Part shown: positions 1-5,400 of the stretch, one piece after another
How positions within the stretch are numbered: position 1 is the stretch's first letter
How the letters are laid out: each line of letters begins with the position of its first letter
From: Burkholderiaceae bacterium
Lineage (GTDB): Bacteria > Pseudomonadota > Gammaproteobacteria > Burkholderiales > Burkholderiaceae
Reading direction: 5' to 3'
Length of the DNA: 6,809 nucleotides
NCBI GenBank assembly: GCA_017997515.1
Contig: JAGOEY010000094.1
Span: 1 to 6,809, forward strand
The notes under the pieces: model-generated
The model's database searches: none
What the model was told of the DNA's origin: nothing
Seen by the model: only the letters and a program-made list of their open reading frames with translations
Translations under genes and position numbers: made by a program

Positions 1-265
1 CCGGGTTGCGCGTGAGGCGGAAGGTTTTGACATACCCATCCACCACCTGCTCGTCATGTGCATGGCAGACCACGCCCACCTTGAGCAGGTGCAGCGGGAT
101 GCCAGCTTGAACCAGCTTGCGCTCCAGCGCCCACATCAGCCCGGTGAAGGCGGTCATGGACGGGAACCCATGCGTGAGCGGGCTGGAGATGGCGTTGGCG
201 TTTTGCACCCGCAGGTGGGGGAACACCAGCAGGGCCTGGGCTTGTGTGGGGCGGTTTGCGCTCAT
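1..265 (-). CDS. csy2: Csy2 / Cas5f, N-terminal 88 residues (cut off at left edge)
   Basis: This is the start of the Cas5-family subunit of the type I-F Csy surveillance complex. Cas5f pairs with Csy1 at the foot of the complex and holds the 5' handle of the crRNA. The start is the ATG at 265-263. It overlaps the csy1 TGA (264-262) as ATGA, so translation is probably coupled. Visible I-F Csy2 signatures are the early hydrophobic strand ALLVFPHLRVQNANAISSPL (residues 11-30), then THGFPSMTAFTG (31-42), a helix, then VGVVCH (63-68) and TFRLTRNP (81-88). The frame is open to the window edge. From memory, full-length Csy2 is a little over 300 residues, so about a quarter is present. There is only a weak G-rich stretch upstream and no clear Shine-Dalgarno, consistent with coupling to csy1. 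The family call is confident; the completeness of the gene cannot be judged. Confidence 0.93.
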   Translation of the reverse strand, partial: MSANRPTQAQALLVFPHLRVQNANAISSPLTHGFPSMTAFTGLMWALERKLVQAGIPLHLLKVGVVCHAHDEQVVDGYVKTFRLTRNP

Positions 266-1575
266 GCAGAAACCCCCGCAAACAACCACGAATCATCGGC
301 CAGCAACACCCGACGCCACTCGCGTGCTTCGGCGTCGCCCACCGGCAGCTTGCCTTGCAACTGCGCATTGAGCCAGTTGGCAAAGCGCTTGCCCACTTGC
401 TCGGGCCAATCCATGTGGCTCCACTCTTGTGCAAATACCGTTTCGCCGGTGAGTTCTGCACGCCCCGGGTCTAGCCAGAGTTTCTCGGGCGGTGCCAATT
501 TTTCGTAGCGTTCATCTTGACTCCAGCCCGCAGGCTGCGACTGCAACTCGCCGGCATGAATGACGACCTCATCCACCAGATTGTCCAGAAAGTCATCCAC
601 CTGCTGGCGGGTGTGGCGGTTGGGTTCTGGGTCGGTCAGCAAGAACGCCAGGAAGGCTTTGACGGTTTTGCGGACGGCAGGCCGGGCCCCGAAGGCACGG
701 TCAAACACCGAGTTGGAGTGGATGGGTAGATAGCGCTGACCGGTCTGCCAAGCGGGCGGCGGCAGCGAAGCCAGCAGGTAGTTGGTGCCGCCACGTTCGC
801 TGTTGAGCTGCGAGATGTTTTGGGGTTTTGTCCCCCCCATTTTCTGCACAGCCAGACCCCGGTACTCGTGGTAAGCACCGTCATGCACCTTTCCCTCTCG
901 CCGCGCCTGGCGGGCTGCCTTGTTGGCCTCGCCAAACCGGGCTTCCTGCAAGGGGGCGTACACCGCATGCGCCAGGGATGTGGCGTACAGCGGTGCCAGC
1001 AGGTGGTAGGCCGCATCGTCACACGGGTCACTGCCCACCAACCAATACAACTGCTTGGCACGCACGTGCGAGCTGGCTCCGCCTTCGCGGGCCAGGGTGA
1101 GGCCCACAAATGCGTCGCGCAAGGCCTGCGCCTGCTGCGGGTCGGTGCTCAGCGCCTGCAGTGCGTCGGGCTGGCTTGTCTGCAAAGCGGCCAGCAGATT
1201 GACACCGGCCACCTCCAGCTTGAGCAGCTTGTACACATCCAGCGCGGCGGCATTGCCCACCACATCGGGCATGAGTTTGGCGCCCAAGGCATGGCTGCCC
1301 AGTTCGGCAAGCGGTGCCAGTGTGGCGGGCTGCACATACAGATTGGTGCCGCGTGCATCAGGGTGGATGGGCTTGAGCGAATGCGTGACGGCCTGGATCT
1401 GCTGAACCCGTTTGGCTGCGTTTTGCAGCCATGTGTCACGCTGGTGTTGTGCGATCAGCTCTGCCCGTTGGGCGTTTTCATCGGGCTTGAGTTTGTCGAG
1501 CTTGGCTTGCAATCGCTCCTGGATAAATATCGGAATCACGTCATTCCAACGCAGACGCTGTTCAACAGATGGCAT
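262..1575 (-). CDS. csy1: Csy1 / Cas8f, large subunit of the type I-F Csy complex
   Basis: This is a 437-residue Cas8f, close to the roughly 434 residues of the Pseudomonas aeruginosa protein. Csy1 sits at the foot of the crRNA-guided DNA-binding complex and reads the PAM. Family blocks are visible in order: FIQERLQAKLDKLKPDE (17-33), SLKPIHPDARGTNLY (66-80), DVVGNAAALDVYKLL (104-118), YHLLAPLYATSLAHAVY (190-206), the GGTKPQNISQLNSERGG block (247-263), and a C-terminal WPEQVGKRFANWLN (390-403). Residues equivalent to the P. aeruginosa PAM contacts N111, K247 and N250 (numbering from memory) are present as N108, K250 and N253, predicting CC PAM recognition. The start ATG (1575-1573) is preceded by a strong GGAGG at 5-nt spacing. 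It is the first gene of the csy operon, overlaps csy2 by 4 nt, and is transcribed divergently from higBA. No frameshift is seen. Confidence 0.97.
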   Translation of the reverse strand: MPSVEQRLRWNDVIPIFIQERLQAKLDKLKPDENAQRAELIAQHQRDTWLQNAAKRVQQIQAVTHSLKPIHPDARGTNLYVQPATLAPLAELGSHALGAKLMPDVVGNAAALDVYKLLKLEVAGVNLLAALQTSQPDALQALSTDPQQAQALRDAFVGLTLAREGGASSHVRAKQLYWLVGSDPCDDAAYHLLAPLYATSLAHAVYAPLQEARFGEANKAARQARREGKVHDGAYHEYRGLAVQKMGGTKPQNISQLNSERGGTNYLLASLPPPAWQTGQRYLPIHSNSVFDRAFGARPAVRKTVKAFLAFLLTDPEPNRHTRQQVDDFLDNLVDEVVIHAGELQSQPAGWSQDERYEKLAPPEKLWLDPGRAELTGETVFAQEWSHMDWPEQVGKRFANWLNAQLQGKLPVGDAEAREWRRVLLADDSWLFAGVSA

Positions 1576-1580
1576 CGTTT

Positions 1581-1585
1581 CCTCC
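1581..1585 (-). promoter_or_regulatory. Strong Shine-Dalgarno of csy1
   Basis: The minus strand reads GGAGG followed by AAACG and the csy1 ATG. This is a near-ideal ribosome-binding site at 5-nt spacing and fixes the csy1 start at 1575. No other start in this frame has comparable support. It implies strong translation initiation of the Csy operon, so control is more likely exerted at transcription, where the guide-RNA target lies. Confidence 0.85.
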
Positions 1586-1588
1586 CTA

Positions 1589-1618
1589 TTGGTTACATTA
1601 GGTTATATCATTTTAAAT
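1589..1618 (+). promoter_or_regulatory. Candidate promoter of the crRNA-like transcript
   Basis: On the plus strand TTGGTT (1589-1594) lies 18 bp upstream of TTAAAT (1613-1618), a weak but plausible -35/-10 pair. Transcription would start near 1625, before the first pseudo-repeat at 1643. If correct, the promoter is face to face with the csy1 promoter, and its start site lies in the guide target at 1623-1640, so the RNA would also repress its own synthesis. The hexamers are poor matches in AT-rich DNA, so this is tentative. Confidence 0.3.
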
Positions 1619-1636
1619 TACCATGATACGTGTAAT
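1602..1636 (-). promoter_or_regulatory. Candidate csy operon promoter
   Basis: The AT-rich stretch upstream of csy1 contains two minus-strand -10-like hexamers: TATAAC (1607-1602) and TAAAAT (1615-1610). Each matches TATAAT at five of six positions. The -35 elements are poor: ATTACA (1636-1631) lies 15 bp from the second, and the region 1625-1631 lies 17-18 bp from the first. Either choice puts the -35/spacer region inside the protospacer-like sequence at 1623-1640. A start near 1595 would give a leader of about 20 nt holding the GGAGG. The exact promoter cannot be decided by eye; its location between 1595 and 1640 is likely because it is the only non-coding space upstream of csy1. Confidence 0.45.
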
Positions 1637-1640
1637 CTTT
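1621..1640 (+). promoter_or_regulatory. CC PAM plus protospacer-like target of the pseudo-crRNA in the csy promoter region
   Basis: CC at 1621-1622 matches the type I-F PAM. Directly after it, from 1623, the plus strand reads ATGATACGTGTAATCT. The pseudo-spacer starting at 1670 reads ATGATCCGTGTGATCT. That is 14 identities in 16 positions, with mismatches only at 6 and 12; position 18 also matches, and beyond that similarity is lost. Positions 6 and 12 are the ones left unpaired in Cascade-type R-loops. Identity begins exactly at the repeat/spacer boundary on one side and exactly after the PAM on the other, which a random duplication would not predict. At the RNA's own locus the flank is AA rather than CC, so it would not target itself. 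The site overlaps the presumed csy1 promoter. Partial pairing is expected to allow binding without Cas2-3 cleavage. Confidence 0.85.
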
Positions 1641-1642
1641 AA

Positions 1643-1669
1643 AATTACTGCTGTAAAGCAGCTCAGCAA
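1643..1669 (+). repeat. Degenerate type I-F CRISPR repeat 1 (pseudo-repeat 5' of the guide)
   Basis: This 27-nt element aligns to the 28-nt I-F repeat (core CACTGCCGTGTAGGCAGCT, as remembered from Pseudomonas and enterobacterial systems) with one base deleted in the loop. The stem is CTGCT (1648-1652) and AGCAG (1657-1661) around a GTAA loop. Compared with the consensus CTGCC/GGCAG stem, the closing pair is changed on both sides, a compensated change. The A19-G20 dinucleotide before the Cas6f/Csy4 cut is kept (1660-1661). After it comes the 8-nt handle CTCAGCAA (1662-1669), one base from CTCAGAAA. The first four bases have decayed. Such decay is typical of pseudo-repeats in crRNA-like regulators. 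Confidence 0.8.
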
Positions 1670-1715
1670 ATGATCCGTGTGATCTATTCATCTCAGTGCA
1701 CTGCCGAGTAGGCAG
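1662..1715 (+). ncRNA. crRNA-like regulatory guide RNA (CreR/CreA-type), predicted mature 54-nt form
   Basis: Cutting both pseudo-repeats at the Cas6f position 3' of the stem gives a 54-nt RNA. It has an 8-nt 5' handle (1662-1669), a 26-nt spacer (1670-1695) and a 20-nt 3' repeat tag with the CTGCC/GGCAG hairpin (1696-1715). A canonical I-F crRNA is 8 + 32 + 20 = 60 nt. The spacer is exactly 6 nt shorter, one Cas7f/Csy3 footprint, so an assembled complex would probably have five rather than six backbone subunits. The spacer's first 18 positions pair with a PAM-flanked site in the csy promoter region (1623-1640, 15 of 18 identities). The predicted role is to guide the Csy complex to autorepress the csy operon, as reported for crRNA-resembling regulators elsewhere. 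It lies divergent from csy1 and upstream of higB. Expression is not shown by sequence alone. Confidence 0.8.
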
Positions 1716-1723
1716 CTTACCGA
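1696..1723 (+). repeat. Type I-F CRISPR-like repeat 2 (3' of the guide)
   Basis: About 22 of 28 positions match the remembered I-F repeat. The core CACTGCCGAGTAGGCAGCT is nearly intact, with a perfect 5-bp stem CTGCC (1701-1705) / GGCAG (1711-1715) and a 5-nt GAGTA loop, the geometry Cas6f/Csy4 recognises. The terminal 8-nt handle has decayed to CTTACCGA (1716-1723). That is acceptable because nothing downstream needs a handle: no third repeat follows at array spacing. The 3' end of this repeat overlaps the palindrome in front of higB, so the guide RNA terminus and the toxin operator are fused. Confidence 0.85.
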
Positions 1724-1743
1724 ATATCGGTAAACGGTATAAA
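1717..1743 (+). promoter_or_regulatory. higBA promoter with palindromic operator
   Basis: A perfect inverted repeat, TTACCGA (1717-1723) / TCGGTAA (1727-1733) with a 3-nt spacer, lies 20 bp before higB and is a natural HigA dimer site. TATAAA (1738-1743) is a good -10. A -35 at 16-bp spacing would be CTTACC (1716-1721), a weak match lying in the left arm of the palindrome, so a bound repressor would block RNA polymerase. The predicted start is near 1750, only about 4 nt before the higB ATG. The left arm overlaps the end of pseudo-repeat 2. Confidence 0.65.
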
Positions 1744-1753
1744 ATCAACTCTT

Positions 1754-2035
1754 ATGGCGATCACCTCCTTTAAATGCCAAGAAACACAGCGCTTGTTTAC
1801 CAGCGGAAAGACCCGCCGATTTGCCAACATCCAGAACGTGGCGGAACGCAAGCTGGTTCAACTGGAGGCGGCGACCAGTCTGGACTTCTTGCGCAGCCCG
1901 CCAGGCAACCGGCTGGAAATGCTGCTCGGGAATCGTCAAGGCCAGCACAGCATCCGCATCAATGACCAATGGCGCATTTGTTTTGTCTGGACGGAAAAAG
2001 GAGCGGCAGACGTGGAAATAGTCGACTACCACTGA
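1754..2035 (+). CDS. higB: HigB-family (RelE-superfamily) mRNA interferase toxin
   Basis: This is a 93-residue protein of the usual HigB length. HigB toxins bind the ribosome and cut mRNA; the partner HigA neutralises them and represses the operon. Family features visible are an N-terminal FKCQET strand (6-11), the helical block KTRRFANIQNVAERKLVQLE (19-38), the L.FLRSPPGNRLE segment (43-55), HSIRINDQWRICF (65-77) with the conserved NDQWRI, and the acidic strand ending VEIVDYH (87-93). R73 and the terminal DYH match the expected catalytic region. The start at 1754 has no Shine-Dalgarno, and the predicted transcription start is about 4 nt upstream, so translation may be leaderless. higA follows 54 nt downstream. 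The frame is intact, so the toxin should be active. Toxin-first gene order is typical of higBA. Confidence 0.93.
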   Translation: MAITSFKCQETQRLFTSGKTRRFANIQNVAERKLVQLEAATSLDFLRSPPGNRLEMLLGNRQGQHSIRINDQWRICFVWTEKGAADVEIVDYH

Positions 2036-2050
2036 AGCTGGGTTCGTACT

Positions 2051-2079
2051 ATTCACTGCCGCCTGAGGCGGCTCAGAAG
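2051..2079 (+). repeat. Type I-F repeat-like hairpin between higB and higA
   Basis: TTCACTGCCG (2052-2061) matches the 5' part of the I-F repeat exactly, and GGCGGCTCAGAA (2067-2078) matches the 3' part at 11 of 12 positions. One base is inserted in the loop. It can fold as the repeat-type stem CTGCC/GGCGG with one U-G pair, or as a perfect GCCGCC-TGA-GGCGGC hairpin (2058-2072). The base equivalent to A19, just before the Cas6f cut, is G here, which may weaken cleavage but not binding. The handle-like CTCAGAAG runs into the higA Shine-Dalgarno. No second repeat lies at spacer distance on either side, so it is a solitary element. Alternatives are a plain mRNA hairpin or an internal HigA operator. 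Confidence 0.6.
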
Positions 2080-2082
2080 GAG
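2077..2082 (+). promoter_or_regulatory. Shine-Dalgarno of higA, abutting the repeat-like hairpin
   Basis: AAGGAG lies 7 nt before the ATG at 2090 and selects that start over the Met at 2105. It lies just 3' of the hairpin (2058-2072) and overlaps the last bases of the repeat-like element. A protein bound to the hairpin, or a cut at 2071, could therefore change antitoxin translation. higA has a strong site whereas higB has none, favouring antitoxin excess. Confidence 0.8.
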
Positions 2083-2089
2083 TTGAAAC

Positions 2090-2401
2090 ATGGTCAAAAA
2101 TGGCATGCGCCCGGTGCATCCCGGGGAAATTCTGCGAGAAGACTTTCTCAAGCCGATGGCGTTGAGTGCAAACGCGTTGGCAAAGCATCTGCATGTACCT
2201 GCTTCGCGCATCAACGACATCGTGCTGGAGCGGCGAGGCATCACGGCCGATACCGCGCTGCGCCTGAGCCGCGCGTTTGGCGGCGACGCGCAGTCTTGGC
2301 TGAATCTGCAAACGGCCTACGACCTGCGAACCGTGGAGCTGAATGCGGCAGTGCAGGCGGAGGTTAATGAAGTCGGCCCTTTGCACTTTTTGCCTGCATA
2401 G
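2090..2401 (+). CDS. higA: HigA-family XRE antitoxin and autorepressor
   Basis: This is a 103-residue HigA/VapI-type helix-turn-helix protein. HigA binds HigB, blocks its activity and represses the operon as a dimer. The N-terminus MRPVHPGEILREDFLKP (6-22) is the hallmark of the family. A helix-turn-helix follows at about 26-50 (LSANALAKHLHVPASR, then INDIVLERRG), then ITADTALRLSRAFGG (51-65) and the QSWLNLQTAYDLR helix (68-80). The start at 2090 is supported by AAGGAG 7 nt upstream; a start at Met6 would lack this. It would bind the palindrome at 1717-1733. Its stop (2399-2401) is only 5 bp from the cas2-3 stop on the other strand, with no obvious terminator between, so transcripts from the two sides probably overlap. 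Confidence 0.94.
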   Translation: MVKNGMRPVHPGEILREDFLKPMALSANALAKHLHVPASRINDIVLERRGITADTALRLSRAFGGDAQSWLNLQTAYDLRTVELNAAVQAEVNEVGPLHFLPA

Positions 2402-2406
2402 TTGAG

Positions 2407-5400
2407 TCAGTGCTGGCGCTTGAAACCCAGCACGGAATGCCAATACCAGCCGTCTTGCGCACTGGGCAGGCTGGCGGTGGTGACCTTTTCAGCGCTGCGC
2501 CGTAGCGACTGGTCTTGCTGCTCGGCCCACTGCTGCAGCGCTGCCAGCAAGTCCAGTTGCATCCAGGGTGTGATGCGCGCCCCTTGCACCGCACTGTCGG
2601 GCACTGGATTAACCAAACTCTGGATGGGCACAAACAGCTTGTCACGCGGGCCTGTACCGTCATCTATCCGGTGCAAGACGAGGTTTTCGCCATCTTCGTC
2701 GGGCAGCCATGCCACATCCACACGCGGCAATGGGTCGTCCCGAAAACGCTGGAACTGCGGCAGCAGACCGGTGAGCCAGAGGCTGCCGGGCGCTTGCCAG
2801 TGCAAGGTCGCATTGCGCGTTACGGGTGTGTACAAACTGGTGCTGGCATCGCGCGGCAGCATGGTGTCGCGCATGCGGGCGTGTTCCAGGTCTACCCATA
2901 AAGTTTTGGGCTGCAGCTTGTCCCGGGGCGCAATGCGGGGGCGGGCATCAATGGCCCCGCCCTCTGCCGCCAATTCGGGCAACAGGTCGGTCAGACTGTG
3001 TGACTGCAAGTGAAAGTGTGTGGCCGAGTCGCGCAGGTCGGTGCGCTTTGCATCTTTGGGCACTTCGACCCGCTTCATTTCAAACCCGGGTTTACAGAAC
3101 ACGGCTTCACCCGTGTTCTTCTGTTCCATGCTGCGCAGGTTGCTGTCCAGCACCACCATGTTGGTGTGCTCCACAGCCCCAAGCCGATGCCGCCGCACGC
3201 GGCCCGCAAGCTGGATCAGTGAGCGCATGGACGACGGCTCCACCACGGCCCAGTCGTAGTCATGGTCGCGCCCCACCTCGGTGACAGGGCTACCCAGAAC
3301 AATGAACAGGTGGTTCTGCTCGGGGTATTTCTCCAACAGCGCACGCACTGTGGGCCGGGTCAGCGCAGGGTCCTTCGCCGCATCCACGGCGTCTTTGGTG
3401 GGCCGCCGGTTGAGCACGGTGTCGAGTTGGTGCTCGATGCCCGAGCGGGTGAGCAGCGGAAACTGCGAGTGGTACACACACAGGTGGATACGGGTGTCCA
3501 CAACTGGTGCGCCGAGGCGGAACATGGCCAGGGCGACATCAAACAGCGGATCGATATTGGCCATACGAACCAAGCCAAAACTCACACGTTTGCCAGTGGC
3601 TTGGTCGATGCTATGGTTTTGCGAATCCTGGTGCAGTTCCCATGAGCGCTGCAGCACGAAATGGGCAAAACTTTCGCGGCGCTCGTCTGGGCCCATGCCA
3701 AGCCAATCGGTGGGCAAGGGAACCAATGCTGCGCGACGGCGCACCTCGGCTTTGGCCAAGGCATCACAACGGTTTTGAACGAAGGATTCATGTGCGGCAC
3801 GGAAGTCCCGGGCGTCTGTGCAGCTGGTGTGGGTTTGCGCAAACTCATCCACCCACAGGCAGCACAGGCTCAGTGGCTCGTCGGGGCGTTCGCTGCGATG
3901 GCGCTGGTAATGTGCCCGCCCATCACGGTAGGCGAGGTACAACCCCTCGACCAGCGCTGGCGGCAAAGTGGCAGACGACAGCAGCACGCGCGACCCCAGC
4001 AGCCCGGCCCAGTGCACCAGCCGGGTGAGCGCAGGCAGGTCGGCCATGTCGAAGTCGTCGGGTTCGTCCAGCACCAGATCCCCCGTCATCAGCCGCAGCA
4101 TGGGCGCGATCTGGCGGCCACCACGCAGGCTTTCCGTCGCGGGCGTGAGGTGGTCGATGGTGCAAACCAACAGCGGTGCGGCCAGTAGTGAACGGGTTTG
4201 TGCGTCTCCGGTCAGTCGCATCAACAAGGGGTGCTGGTCGTTGCCCTCGAACAGCACCTGTCCGCCTTCATCGAGCAAGGCCTGGGCCGATGCCGAGCCG
4301 GTGGCTTCGGCCTGGGCTTCGTAGTAGGTGAACAGTTCACGGCTGGCGGTGCCGCCGACCTTGATGGCCAACTGGTCGTCACCCAGCCCCAGGTCATGCT
4401 GGAAGCTGCGCCCGGTTTGCAGGGTCAGCGTGCGCAGTCCCATGGCGAAGGCGCAGCGCAGGCCCAGCTGAGGGTCGGCCAGCGCGTTCATGATGCGGGC
4501 ATTGCCCAGCGTCTTGCCGCAGCCGGTGGACGCCATATTCACGATGAAAGCCCCTTGCTGGGCAGCGCTGTGGCGCACGCCGGCGGCCAGATCGGCCGCC
4601 TTGTCCTGCCACTGGAAGCGGGCGTTGTCGGTGCGCTTCTTCAAACCCTTGTGGCGTTGCAGCGCAGGCAGGCTACGCACCAGGCTGGTCAAGGCATGGG
4701 TGACGACGCTGGTATGGGCTTGCACACCCAGCAGGTGTTCGTCCAGCGTCTGGTTGAGCACGGTGTCACCCACGGTATTGCGTGTGGTGTTGGCGTACAG
4801 CTTGGCCATGGGTTGCAGATAGGCCGTTCGCTCGGGCACGGGTTGGTCGCGCGGGGCATGGGTGGTGCCAAGGTTCGGCGCAGGCTTTTGCAGGCCGAGG
4901 CTGGAGTAATGGTGGTCGGCCAGCATCAGGCACAACCGCGCAACGTGGGCCACAAACGGGTCTGCAGGCCACAACGCGTCACCCGTGCCGGGTGGCAGGG
5001 CTAGCAGCTTGCGGGCGAAGCGCGACGCCTGCTTGCGCCAGGCCGGGTTGCGCACGGGCAGGCCGTGCGGAAAAACCCAGTAGGTGTCCCGACTCGCGGC
5101 GCTGACGGATTCGCGTGGCTCGTTCCAGTCGGCATTGATTTGCTGCAGCAATCCGTCCAATTGGTCGCGATTCAAGAACTTGGGCTTGGTACCAAAACGC
5201 CGCCATTGCAGTTCACCTTCTTCCAGCGCTTCGTCCGATGCATCGGCCTTGTTCTTCACCGGCTTGCACGGCAAGCGGTGGTGCGTTAACACCAACCAGG
5301 CGATGGCCTGGGCCAGTGGGGGCAGTACAACGAAGGGGTTGTGCTGATGGTCTGCGCCCTTGATGTCCTTTCCGTCACGCAGCAGGCGGCCTGCGGCATG

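Noticed and set aside
1285..1313. Hairpin-like GGCTGCC...GGCAAGC resembling an inverted I-F repeat inside csy1
   Set aside because: Only the short TGCC/GGCAG parts agree, and the segment encodes an ordinary part of Csy1.
820..1626. 268-codon plus-strand open frame antisense to csy1
   Set aside because: It is a shadow of csy1 in GC-rich DNA. It lacks a recognisable family, and the minus-strand frame is an unmistakable Cas8f.
1717..1780. A second pseudo-spacer target in the higB promoter, as in classical CreTA
   Set aside because: Each CC-flanked position on both strands around the higB start was compared with the spacer seed, and none matched the first five bases.
2072..2110. A second crRNA-like unit starting from the hairpin between higB and higA
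   Set aside because: No partner repeat occurs about 26-32 nt downstream; the following bases are the higA ribosome-binding site and coding sequence.
4198..5004. 268-codon plus-strand open frame antisense to cas2-3
   Set aside because: It has a low-complexity, Gly/Gln/Ala-rich translation typical of a shadow frame; the conserved helicase motifs are on the other strand.
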